NCBI RefSeq assembly: GCF_032884065.1
Contig: NC_088873.1
Coordinates: 2,709,463-2,773,462, forward strand
DNA length: 64,000 bases
DNA from: Artemia franciscana
Lineage: Eukaryota > Arthropoda > Branchiopoda > Anostraca > Artemiidae
Direction of reading: 5' to 3'
Positions 43,690-54,200 of the stretch are shown piece after piece. A program made the translations under genes and the position numbers. Below the pieces are notes generated by a model that had not been told where the DNA came from, did not search any database, and saw only the letters and a list, made by a program, of their open reading frames with translations. Numbering within the stretch: the stretch's first letter is position 1; every line of letters begins with the position of its first letter.

Positions 43690-44980
43690 CAGGGGTGATC
43701 ATATCAACCCAGTGGTCCTCGAATCTTGTGAGAGGGCTCATTCAAACGGAAATAAAAAGTTCTAGTGCCCCTTTTAAGTTACCAAAAAAATTGGAGGGCA
43801 CCTAGGCCCCCTCCCACACTAATTATTTTCCCAAAGTCACCAGATCAAAATTCTGAGATAGCCATTTTATTCAGCGTAGTCGAAAAACCTTATAATTATG
43901 TCTTTGGGGACAACTTACTCCCCCATAGTCCCAATGGGAGGGGCCACAAGTTACAAACTTTGACCACTCCTTTCATATAGTAATGGTTATTTGGAAGTGT
44001 ACAGACGTTTCAGGGGGAGTTTTAGGAGGGGGCGGGGTTGAGAAGAGGGGGATATGTGGGGGGAACTTTCCTTGGAGGAATTTGTCATGGGGGAAGAAAA
44101 TATTCATGAAGGGAGCACAGGATTTTCTAGCATTATTAAAAAAAAACAATAAAAAATAAATATTAATAAGTTTTTTCAACTGAAAGTAAGGAGAAGCATT
44201 AAAACTTAAAACAAACAGAAATTATTATGTATATGATGGGCTCATCCCCTCCTAATACCTCACTCTTTACGCTAAAGTATTTTTAGTAATTTCAACTATT
44301 TATTCTATGGCTTTTGTGATTCAGGGGTCATTCTTAAGAAATGGGGACAAAATTTAAGCTTTAGTGTAAAGAGCAAGGTACTGATGAAGGGTTGAGCCCT
44401 TTATATACATAATAAAAACATGAGAATACAGAAGTTCGTTACATAAGGTAATTTGTAAGTCATGTGTATCTTTTACTAATAAAAACATTTGTAAAAAAAT
44501 TTTAAGTAACCAAAAAATCGAAGGGCAACTAGGCCTCCTCCTCTGCTCCTTTTTTTCTCAAAATCATTTGATCAAAACTATGAGAAAGCCATTTAGCAAA
44601 AAAAAAAATGCAAATTTAGTTTTAATTATTCATCTGTGGAGAGCCAAAATCAAAACAGGCATTGATTAAAAAACGTTCAGAAATTGAATAAAAAAAAGTT
44701 TTTTTAATGGAAAGTAAGGAGCCACATTAAAACTTAAAACGAACAGAAATTACTTTGTATATGAAAGGGGATGCTTCCTCATCAATGCCCTGCTCTTTAC
44801 GCTGAAGTTTTTTACTGTCTTAAAAAGTAGAGTTAAGAGAAAGAGTCAAACTTTAGCATAAAGAGCAGGGCGTTGAAGAGGAAGCATGCCCTTTCATATA
44901 CAAAGTAATTTCTGTTTGTTTTAAGTTTTAATGCTGCTCCTTACTTTCCATTAAAAAAAACTTTTTTTATTTATTTAATC
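43690..44980 (+). repeat. composite dispersed repeat with internal palindromes
   Basis: The fullest copy in the window of the family also seen at 13.0, 15.3, 29.3 and 52 kb. It begins near GAGGGCTCATTCAAACGG (43731), continues with CCCTCCCAC and GATAGCCATTTTATTCAGCGTAGTCGAAA, then a G-rich stretch (44010-44100). It then contains a degenerate palindrome (44165-44430) and a near-perfect one (44683-44975). No protein is encoded by any frame I can recognise. Confidence 0.7.
44683..44975. repeat. 293-bp palindrome inside the composite repeat
   Basis: The arm AAGTAAGGAGCCACATTAAA, then ACTTAAAACGAACAGAAATT, to GCTCTTTACGC pairs with AGCATAAAGAGC ... AAGTTTTAATGCTGCTCCTTACTTTCC, about 110 bp per arm. 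It is homologous to the palindrome at 29316-29613. Confidence 0.85.
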
Positions 44981-45985
44981 TAAATAAAGGATATAACTTA
45001 ACCAACTTTACTTAAACTTGCTAAATGTCTACAGCTTGACAGCATATGTACCAACTGCAGTTGGTGCTGCCAAAAGAACATTTGAAATTTGGAAAAATTG
45101 ACCTCCCTTGCTTGTTTCTCAGCTAGACTCCTCTGCATAGTTTACGAATTAGGAAAATCTCACTAAATTAAAGCAAGATTGTTGGTAATGGTCCATTTTG
45201 AAAAGCATGCAACTCCAGATTTATGCTGTTATTTGCTACATATTTGCAGATATAGCATTTCACATTTGTTTGTTCTTTATAGACCATAATTATAAGTCAC
45301 AAAACATTATTGCTTTTGATCTTAAACTCTGCATTATAACAGTGGATCAATCTCTGCTTGGCAATAGAGGGCCTAGGGTCAATTTGGCTAATGTGAGGCT
45401 GGATAACAGTTTTGTTACCTAACCCCTATAAAATAAAATGCCTGGCTAGTGCAATGTGGACAATTGTGATTATGCTTATAAACATAAAGTATTATCTAGT
45501 TATTGTCTATGATTTATTAATGTATAATTAGAAAGAATTGTTCTAGAATTCCCATAAAATAAGAACTTAGTAGCTAAAATTGGCAAGACATCTACTGGCA
45601 AATACAGCTTTGTTCCTTCTGATCCAGTGTCTGATTCAAGTGATTTGGCCAAGCCAATTGTCTCTAAAACTAATCTAATTATGGTTGTTGGTTCATGAAG
45701 CTTGAGGTTATATTCCCAGTTTCAAGTTGATTTGCATTTAAGATCTGAGCTCTTTCATTTCAAAGATTAGATTATACATTTGTGTAGAACTTATTGAATG
45801 ACCAATGAAGTTAAGTTTTCATTGATGAAAACTTCACTCTCTAAGTAGAGAAACAATGTACCTGTATTCCTTATAATAAACAAAGTACCTTAATTTGCAC
45901 TTTGGAGTGATAAGATCCAATGGATCTGTGTTGCTTCATGAGTGATGATGGCTGTCACTTGCTACTTATCTTGATCTTACCAGTA
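44981..45985. other. intergenic, probably LINE 3' flank near its right end
   Basis: No gene supported. 45850-46010 may be the 3' UTR of the minus-strand LINE that follows. Confidence 0.4.
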
Positions 45986-45999
45986 GTATTTCCAGTTCC

Positions 46000-47075
46000 T
46001 GCATGACCACTCCTAATCCAGTGACTTCTTGAAAGTTGCTGACACTGTAGACTTGGAGAGGGAATTCCAGTTGTTGACAACTCTTTTGGAGAAGAAGTTT
46101 TGATGCATTCTTGTGTTCACATGGCATTTAGAAAGTTTCTTTGAATGGCCTCTTGTATGGGATTGCTGAGACTTGTTCAGGTTGTTGAGGCTTGATGTGT
46201 TGTTGGAGAGTTTGTGGGTAAGTAGCATGTTACCTTGTCTGTGGCAGTACACCAGTATGTATGTATGTATGTATATATTTATTTCCCATCAAAAGAAACA
46301 GATGGAGTATAAGATAAAAAAGCAAAAAACACACTACAAAAGAATACACAAACACAAGAAAAATAAAGAACAAATGGATATCTAACTACAAAAAACAAAA
46401 CCTTAAAAACAAAAAGTTTCTTAGTCTTTCATAGTAGGGGAGGTCTTTCAGCCCATCTATAACCTTGTTGGCATGTCTCTGCATGCCCTCAAGAAGTCTC
46501 ATGTTGCCTTTGTATTGGGGAGCAGCTATGCAGTTTCCAAAGTCAAGGCTGGGTCTTACAATGGCTTTATAAAGTCTAAGAAATACTTTGGGGGATCTGC
46601 TTGTAATTGATCTCTTGAGTAGGCCAAGTCCTGTGTTAGATTTGGAAACCATATTCATTGTGTGGGAGTGAAATTTGAGCTGATTTTCAACAAGTACACC
46701 CAAGTCCCTTTCTTTGTTTTGGGTTTGAAGATCAATCTGTGTTTGCTTGTCAGGATCCCACATGGATTACACTATGTTTTTGTTCTTTGGTCCAAAGTGC
46801 AAGAAGCAGCATTTGCTGATGTTGAATGATAGTAGCCACTCTTCAGATCACTCTATGGTTGAGATCAGAATGGAGGCTTGTGCTGTCTGCTGGACGAAAG
46901 AGCTTGGAATCATTGGCAAATAGTGTGATATTGTTACTGACCCTGGTGACTAAGTCATTGATGTAAATCAAGAAGAGGGTTGGGCCAAGGACTGTACCTT
47001 GTCAGACACCACTGCTGACATTGCAAGGTTTTGAATATATCTTCTGACCACTTGACCTGAATAGTCTAACCAGTC
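46000..47075 (-). mobile_element. LINE 3' half (CR1/Jockey-like) with a nested insertion
   Basis: Minus-strand protein pieces in order: motif B GTVLGPTLFLIYINDL (about 46950-47000); motif C LFANDSKLF (about 46905-46930), where the usual FADD reads FAND; then, in 46386-46763, KERDLGVLVENQLKFHSHT and LYKAIVRPSLDFGN; and, in 46013-46252, HRQGNMLLTHKLSNN to NFFSKRVVNNWNSLSKS and TFKKSLD. The last two pieces should be contiguous in this family but are separated by a 146-bp block (46254-46400) of different character. Several stops. 5' end truncated. Confidence 0.85.
46254..46400 (-). mobile_element. short LINE-like 3' tail inserted into the LINE, with (CATA)n tail
   Basis: On the minus strand this block is T/A-rich, contains GGGAAATAAATATATA (an AATAAA signal) and ends in four to five CATA units (plus-strand GTATGTATGTATGTATGTAT at 46257-46278). 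That is the structure of a severely 5'-truncated retroposed 3' end with a microsatellite tail. It interrupts the reverse-transcriptase C-terminus. Confidence 0.55.
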
Positions 47076-47860
47076 CAAACAGTATTGCCTAAGAGAAGGA
47101 AATAATACAAAAAAAAAGCGAATAAATCCAGTAATTTTCTTTGCTTGTACAATAATCATAATGCTTTTATAATAATCTCAAATGAAAAAGAGAGAGGGTT
47201 ATCATATGCTTCATATTCACAGGATCTATGTATTTTATTTAATAAGGATCTATCAGGATCTATGTATTTTATTTTATTATTTTTTTTATTGATATGGCAC
47301 ATCTGAGTAATAATTTGATACCCATACAGTGAACTTTTTGCTCTGTCTGGCACCATGACTGTAATGGTAGTCAAGTTCACATTCATAACACTGATTAAGA
47401 AGCCCTCTAAAAGGGTTTAATGAGCATTCGGCTTCACCTATTCCAAAGATGGGCTCACAAAGGGCCATCTGTCTGGACTGGGACTAGAAAAAAGGCTAGT
47501 AGATTTAAGTGTTCTACATATATATCAACTTTTTCCTTTCGTACAACTGTTTTTCCAACTTTCTAGATATATTTCTTAACCAGATGTTAAGGTTTACTAC
47601 ATTCTTGTAACATTGTATCTGTTACTATGTCTTGGCAACTAATCAAAATTCATCTAAAAATTTTCCTCACCAATGCTTGTTTCCCTTTTTGGTTACTCTT
47701 GCCTTAGGTTTGCTCTTCACTAAGTTCTATTGTGATTCTAAGGTAGGGTTTTTACAGAATCTATTTGTTGCTCTCTCTGTTTTCCCCTCTTTTTCAAAAT
47801 TGGTTTTTATGGTTCTTTGTATTAAGCAAGTGACATATAGCAATTGCAAATTCTGTTGGT
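47076..47860. other. intergenic; small duplication and AATAAA-rich block
   Basis: AGGATCTATGTATTTTATTT is duplicated at 47220 and 47253. 47255-47285 is A/T homopolymer-rich (AAATA units on the minus strand), which may be the tail of a minus-strand retroposon covering 47285-47480. No protein recognised. Confidence 0.4.
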
Positions 47861-49620
47861 CTGTCTGTCTGTCGGTCTGTCAGTCCCAGTTTTGCTACTT
47901 TAGGTACTTCCAGGTAAGCTAGGACGATGAAATTTGGCAGGCGTATCAGGGACCGGACCAGATCAAATTAGAAATAGTTGTTTTCCCAATTTGACCATCT
48001 GGGGGGGGGAGTGGGGGGCCAGTTAATTTGGAAAAAATAGAAAAATTGAAGTATTTTTAACTTACAAACGGTTGATCAGATCTTAATGAAATTTGATATT
48101 TGGAAGGATGTTGTGTCTCAGAGCTGTTATTTTAAATCTCGACCGTATTTGGTGAGATTGGGGGGGGAGTTGGGAGGGGGAAACCTGAAATCTTGGAAAA
48201 CACTTAGAGTAGAGGGATCGGGATGAAACCTGGTGAGGAAAATAAGCACAAGTCCTAGATACATGATTGACATAACCGGAACTGATCCGCTTTCTTTGGG
48301 GTAGTTGTGGGGGGGGGTTTGATTCTGAAAAATTAGAAAAAATGAGGTATTTTTAACTTACGAACAGGTGATCGGATCTCAATGAAAGTTTATATTTAGA
48401 AGATATCGTGTCCCAAAGCTCTTATTTTAAATCTCTACCGGATCTGGTGACATTGGGGGGAGTTTGGAGGGCCTAAAATCATGGAAAACGCTTAAATTGG
48501 TGGGATTGGGATAAAGCTTGGTGGGAGAAATAAGCAGAAGTCTTAGATACGTGATTTACATAATTGGAACGGATCGGCTCAATCGGGGGGGGGGGGTTTA
48601 ATTCTGAAAAATTAGAAAAAATGATGTATTTTTAACTTACGAAGGTGTAATCGGATCTTCATGAAACTTCATGTTTAGAAGGACCTCGTAGCTCAGATCT
48701 CTGATTTTAAATCTCAACCGGATCCAGCGTCATTGGGGGGGGGGCAGTTGGGGGAGACTGCAAATCTTAGAAAATACTTAAAGCGGAGAGATCAGGATGA
48801 AACTGGATGGGAAGAATAAAAACTTGTCTTAAGATACGTGACTGACATAACCCGACCGGATCTGCTCTCTTTGGTGGAGTTGGGGGGGGGGGTAATTTGG
48901 AAAAATGAGGTATTTGTAACTTACGAAAGGGTGACCAGATCTTAATGAAATTTGATATTTAGAAGGATCTTGTGCTTTAAAGCTCTAACTTTAAATTCCG
49001 ATCAGATCCTGTGACATTGGGGGGAGTTGGAGGGGGAAACCGGAATTCTTGGTAAGCGTGAAAATCGGGGTATTTTTATCTTACGAATAGGTGATTGGAT
49101 CTTAATGAAATTTGATATTTAGAAGGAATTCATGTCTCTGAGCTCTTATTTGAAATCCCGACCAGATCTTTTGACATTCGGGGGAGTTGGAGGGGGAAAT
49201 ATCGGAAAACACTTCGAGTGGAGGAATCAGGATGAAGCTTGGTGGATGGAATAAGCAAATGTCCTTGATACGTGATTGACGTAACCATACTGAATTCGCT
49301 CTCTTTGGGGGAGTTAGGGGGGAGGTGTTCAGTGATTTGGCGAGTTTGGTGCTTCTGGACGTGCTATGACGATGAAAACTGGTAGGCGTGTCAGGGACCT
49401 GCACAATTGACTTGATAAAGTCGTTTTCCCAGATTAGACCATCTGGGGGGCTAAAGGGAGAGGAACAATTAGAAAAAATGAGGTATTTATAACCTACGAG
49501 TGGGTGATCGGATCTTAATGAATTTTGATATTTAGAAGGACATTGTGACTCAGAGCTCTTATTTTAAATCCTGGCCGGCATTAAGCCTCTGATTTTACTT
49601 TTAAATCAATCTATTGATTC
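47861..49620 (+). repeat. G-rich dispersed element with internal ~285-bp tandem units
   Basis: Begins at a GTCTGTCTGTCGGTCTGTC run. Units start at GTATTTTTAACTTACGAA-type phrases near 48051, 48347, 48626, 48910, 49070 (short) and 49483; spacings of 296, 279 and 284 bp, then 160 and 413. Each unit has GATCTTAATGAAATTTGATATTTAGAAGG, then TCTCAGAGCTCTTATTTTAAATC, GACATTGGGGGGAGTTGG and ATACGTGATTGACATAACC. A leader phrase (GACGATGAAA-TTGGCAGGCGT) occurs twice (47927 and 49370). The element closes near 49620-49710 with CATATGAGCTCTTGGCTCTTAGCTC. Non-coding. Confidence 0.85.
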
Positions 49621-49985
49621 TTAGAATTTTGTTGGAGCTCATACCATATGAGCTCTTGGCTCTTAGCTCTTCTTGCCTCGTCATAAGTGCCATATGGGCT
49701 CTTAGCTCTAGTTAATACTATACAGTTTTTTTTTATTCTAAGTAACTAGCAAGAGTACATATTTATTAAAAAATGCCTTACATGGTCATGCTGATTAGTG
49801 GCAGTTCTTGTCATAATAAAAGATACAGCACAGAACAAATAAAAATCACAGGCATAGTCATTGTTGTAAAAATTTAGGTATGAATTTTAAATATCACAGA
49901 GTTAAACTATAACCTAAGACATTGAAATATCCAACTATCCATAAAAAAAAACTCAAAATTCAAATTAAAGAAAAAGTACTTTAAA
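49621..49985. other. element tail then AT-rich spacer
   Basis: 49625-49710 has an inverted pair (GAGCTCATACCATATGAGCTC), likely the 3' end of the preceding element. The rest is AT-rich and unremarkable. Confidence 0.5.
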
Positions 49986-49989
49986 AAAC

Positions 49990-50645
49990 AAATAAAAAGA
50001 ATAATGAACTAAAGCAAATAAATAAGCACAATTATTGATGAGTGTGTGTAGCATTAAAATCTTGACAAACATGGGAATAAAATTACTTGCATAATGCATA
50101 TATCATGTGTGTACCTGCTGAAATTTGGTACTGGTTGAGCTACTTGTCGTATGAGCCATTGTTGCAATAGGAGATTCTCAGGGGTAGAGGATCTTTTGAA
50201 GCTGCAGATATTCCCAAATTCCAACACCAAATTTGAAACACAATTCATCACAGCATGTCAAAAGAGTTGCAAGGGAAAACTGTTTTAAAAGGGAGCAATA
50301 AGGGACTTTGGGAGATTTAGACACTACCAGAAGAGCTTGATATTGGATCCTTTCCAGGCAGTCCTTCTGATCTGAAGTCAGGCTGTAATGCAAAACAGGA
50401 CAAGCATATTCTACCAGTGGTCTGGCAAACATAAGAAAATATGCAATAGGTGGGAGGTTGGGACACCATGATGGAACAAAATAGCTGTAAATGTAACAAA
50501 AAGTCTGAATGAAATAATTATCAAAATTATCCAGATATTATTTAGGCTTCCAATGTACCACTTACTTGCTACTTTGCAAAAAAAAGGACGATTCAGCTCA
50601 GGCAAAATCTTTTTATATTGACAAATCAGTTCTGACAACCAAATG
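49990..50645 (-). pseudogene. LINE reverse-transcriptase C-terminal fragment
   Basis: In 50178-50432 the minus strand reads RPLVEYACPVLHYSLTSDQK and LERIQYQALLVVSKSPKVPY, then LATLLTCCDELCFKFGVGI. After a frameshift, 50054-50200 gives VPNFSRYTHDICIMQVILFP. This is the C-terminal region of CR1/Jockey-type LINE proteins. Upstream fragments (KVASKWYIGSL) are less certain. At least two frameshifts; no catalytic domain remains. Confidence 0.7.
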
Positions 50646-51300
50646 GGCTGAGACTTCTGAATGAGAAAAACTATATGATTTTTTCTCTTTTTTTTAGATA
50701 TGGAAAATAGTAGACTGTATATAGCAGCAAAATAAGTAAACTACATGAAATGGTAAACCAGGAAAACACTATTTTTTATGGGGTCAGTAATACTAGAGTA
50801 AAATATACAAAATAACCTATTAAAAAATTCACAAATCTATATAAAATCTTTTTAGATGAGGGACTGCATTCCCTAGCCTGCGTCCTCTTAAGGTCTCCTG
50901 CTTGCTGTTTAATGGAAAGATAAAAAATAAACCAATACAATCAATCAGTTCTTTCAAGGTAGTTGCATTGTTTTTTCTCTTTCAATTGTCTGCTTTTGAA
51001 AAATTCTTGTCATTCACAGGAGTCAATATTAACATTGTCAGTTTTTGGCTGGTAATCTCAATTTGAATAAGGTCTGCTGAGTTAATTATTTGTTACTGAG
51101 ATAACTGTACTTATTATACAGCTAGCTGATTCACAAATTCTTAACCCAAATAGAAATCAATGGTTGGCTCACCTTAGTTCCAGCTTATACAGTTAGAGTC
51201 CAAAAATCAATAGGAAGAAATCCATTCCATTGGAGTATACAGGGCTGCTATTTCAGTTATATATTTGAATTTAAATTATTTTTTTATATTTTTTTTTTGA
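50646..51300. other. intergenic / likely upstream intron or promoter of the TPR gene
   Basis: AT-rich; ends in a long T-rich tract (51270-51299) that serves as the polypyrimidine tract for the acceptor at 51302-51303. No first (untranslated) exon could be identified. Confidence 0.4.
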
Positions 51301-51303
51301 TAG

Positions 51304-51457
51304 AATGGAGCACCAAGCTGAGCAAGTTCAGAAAATGAAAGTGGATGTAGAGATGAGAGACAAAATTTTGCAGGATTTATATGCATGGGAGGAAAAAATG
51401 AGAGAAGAAGATGCACAGTATAAGTTAAGCAGGAATTCCCAAATACACAGTATTGAT
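51304..51457 (+). CDS. TPR co-chaperone-like gene (RPAP3-like), first coding exon
   Basis: The acceptor is a long T tract ending TTGATAG at 51303, with the ATG at 51305, and the donor is GAT|GTAAGA at 51458. The exon encodes 51 residues in phase 0, starting MEHQAEQVQKMKVDVEMRDK and continuing with LQDLYAWEEKMREEDAQYK. This charged helical segment with the L-Q-D-L-x-x-W-E pattern resembles the N-terminus of RPAP3, a subunit of the R2TP complex that works with Hsp90 to assemble RNA polymerases, PIKKs and snoRNPs. Identity is inferred from pattern memory; SPAG1-like or another TPR protein is possible. Confidence 0.6.
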
Positions 51458-51487
51458 GTAAGAATTGTCATGATCTTGTTTGTCTAA

Positions 51488-51945
51488 TTTGTATTTTATT
51501 TTGACCATCTGGAATAGCTTGAACCGAGTAGCTTTGCAGAAAGAAAATGATAATTTTCTTTGGTTTATTAGTAATGACTATTTATGAGCTCTTTCTGCCC
51601 TGTTGCCATTTTCAATTCAAGTTTCTAGAAGCACTCTTAGCCTATGATCATACCTACACACACAAAAGAGGGATTATTCCCTCTATAAAAATGGAAAAAT
51701 ACTGGCCTAAAGTATACTTTATCTGATTTAACCCCCTCCTCTCTCCAATGCTCTGATCCCCACAAAAGGGCAGGGCCTGTTTGCACTAATGTTGGCGGTC
51801 TTTTAGTTACTTTTTACCCTCCCCCCATATAGTGCTGTGAAGATTAAAAAATGGCTTTTAACAAAGCTTTACATTTCATGTCATTGACCATCATTGTAAG
51901 TTGTTTTGTGATTCAAAAGTCTTTTATCTTACCTCTACTTACCTT
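51488..51945. other. intronic, nothing further recognised
   Basis: Probable intron of the TPR gene. Sequence AT-rich, with a CCCC-rich patch near 51725-51830 that may be a repeat fragment. Confidence 0.4.
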
Positions 51946-51949
51946 AGAT

Positions 51950-52905
51950 AGGAATTATATGGAATTTCATATATGGAATGATTTATATATACTTTAAGTT
52001 TTAGTGCTGTCCCCTACTTTCTCTTAAAACAAACAGTATTCTTCTTTTTTTTTTAATTTCTGAATTTTTTTCAACTAATTCAGGTTTGAATTTGGCAAAA
52101 TTAAAACGATATTTGTGTATTAATTCTGGCAAAGTTTCCTCCCATGTGAAATTTCCAATATAGAAAGTTCACTTCCAGAGACTACCCTCCAAATGTACAA
52201 ATCTCCTCATATAAAGTAACTGCTCCCCACCCAAAATAATTCCCTCAAAATAATATTTGTATGCTTCCCAATAACCAATAAAATATGTAAACAGTAGGCA
52301 AACTAAGCTTGTAGGCATTTCCCCATGGGTGTTGAGGGTCAAGTTATCTTCAAAAACTTAGATATTAAATCTTTTAACTTTTTTGAACCAAAATTTATTA
52401 TCTGGATTTTGTATGGGAGACTTAGTTGATGGGCGTGGGAGGGGATAACAACCCCATAAAGTGTCCCCGGGACAATTCCCCTCAACATCACCATATCTAA
52501 AATTGAGTCAGCAAAGTGAAAGCAAGACTAATAAAAAGAAATTTTTATAGGAACTCTTGCAAAGTTCCCGTGGAAAGTGTTCCCAGGAAACATTCCTCAA
52601 CATAGAAAATCATTCCTGTACCCCCTCCCCTCCTTCAAAAAATTTACCCCCTACCCTCCCAAAAAAGATATGCTTATTTCCCAATAACTATTACTATATG
52701 TAAACAATGGGCAAATTTTATAACTTAAAGACCTTTCCCCAGAGGCTGTGGGGGTTCTTGTTATCTCCAAAGACGTAATTATTGGGTGTCTCAAGTATGC
52801 TGAACAAAATGCTGTCTCCAAGCTTTGATAGGACGACTTTCGGGAAAAAATGTGGTGGGAGGGAGTTTAGTTGCCCTCCAATGTTTTTTGTCACTTAAGT
52901 CATAT
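51950..52905 (-). repeat. diverged copy of the composite dispersed repeat
   Basis: Begins with one palindrome arm (CTTTAAGTTTTAGTGCTGTCCCCTACTTTC, 51990-52021), then TTTCTGAATTTTTTTCAACTAATTCAGG and a C-rich section, and ends with the reverse complement of the GCCCTCCAAT/CACTTAA phrase (52868-52900). Two sub-blocks (about 52130-52460 and 52545-52800) repeat the phrases TTCCCAATAAC-AATA-ATGTAAACA, CCCCA-GGGTG/CTGTGGGGGTTCTTGTTATC and ACCCCCTACCCTCCC. Its orientation is opposite to the 43.7-kb copy, and it lies within the putative TPR-gene intron. Confidence 0.65.
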
Positions 52906-53252
52906 AATGATATGAAAAGTTACATAATGATACCAAATGAAGAACAAAAACTGCCCAATTTATTAAATCTAGTAGTATTCCACTGAAATCTTTTTTCCAA
53001 CTCAAAGGATTTTCTATGTTTTTCTGTAATTTTAAATTTGTTTACAACTTGTATGTAGGGCTACACATAAAGATATTGGGTGCAAAAAGCATAAAAAAAG
53101 GAAGCTCTTTTAAGCAAGTATGATTTTTTTTTTTTTCATTTTTTTGTAGGCATATGTAATCAATGATGTGTCTTAAAGCAATGGTAGTGTATATATTTCA
53201 TCCTGCATCGGCCAATTATTATGCTTCTTGTTTTATTCAATAGACTGGAGCT

Positions 53253-53336
53253 GTAATTTATCTTTTACATTTAATAACGTCTCTTTTATATAGCGTAATT
53301 TATATTTTACATTTAGTAACGTCTCTTTTATATATC
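53253..53336 (+). repeat. 42-bp direct tandem duplication
   Basis: GTAATTTATCTTTTACATTT at 53253 and GTAATTTATATTTTACATTT at 53295 begin two 42-bp units ending ACGTCTCTTTTATATA; AT-rich ATTATT low complexity follows to 53420. Confidence 0.8.
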
Positions 53337-53779
53337 TTTATTTATAATAATAAGTTATTATAGCGTACTATTAAATTATTATTATTAAATATTATTAATT
53401 ATTATTAAATTATTATCCTATTAAATAAAATTAGTAAAGTTACATCTCTTCAATTATAGCGTACTCTGGATACTTCTCTATGCTAGTGAATTCTGTAAAA
53501 TGAACCAGCAGCTCGAAAGTGCATTCTTTCATTGAATAAAATGTGGCCAAGAAGAATTCTAAATATAAGCTCCAGTAAATAGTGAGCAAATTCTAAAAAT
53601 TTGAGGTGTTATTACTGTTATTCTAAAGAAAAAGAGGTGGACTTATTTGCAATATGCTGCAGAATGGAACCAGATGGCCAAAGAAGACAAAGCTATTAAA
53701 AAACACCTTATGGTCAGCTATTGACTGAAATCTAGCGACAGCTGAGACAACAATAGTATCAAAATAGACAGATGTCACC

Positions 53780-54200
53780 ACTGCAGCACAGCTTTGGCAC
53801 TAGTGGAGAAGCTTCGTCAACGCCCCTCTTGCGCCATCAATGGCTTTTCAAATTTGAAATTTGGTATTAAAGAAACCTCTGTGTCTCTAAAGCTCTATCT
53901 GGAGTATGTTTTTCCTGTTTGGCGTCCTGGATGCAATGTAACTGTGTTAAAACCAGAAAAAAATCGAGAAAGAGGTCCGAAATTATACTTTACACCATCT
54001 AATGTCAACTAAGATGTATGAGGTTGATTAGTTTCCATGAGAAAGATATCACCTTCTGACTGTGAACTTTTGATTTAAATTTATCCACTTTCACTGACAT
54101 CTTCCTCCCTCTTTAAAGAAAAGTTTTCAACTCATCTCAATATGGGACTTCTGAAGCAAAAAGCAGGAAAATTGAAACTAAAGTCTTACCCAGTTATTTA
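53780..54200 (+). pseudogene. LINE reverse-transcriptase C-terminal fragment (weak)
   Basis: The open stretch 53794-54012 contains SVSLKLYLEYVFPVWRPGCN followed by a Lys/Arg-rich part. This fits the (Y-x-x-x-V/L-x-P-x-x-E/F-Y-x-x-P-V-W) region of CR1/Jockey proteins with a small internal deletion. Downstream frames (GLLKQKAGKLKLKSYPVIYI near 54140-54200) resemble the end of such proteins. Short and degenerate; lies in the TPR-gene intron. Confidence 0.45.

Noticed and set aside
47861-49620. G-rich repeat considered as coding (regular units, long open stretches)
   Set aside because: Unit lengths vary and are not multiples of three, G-runs shift frame, and no frame is open across two units.
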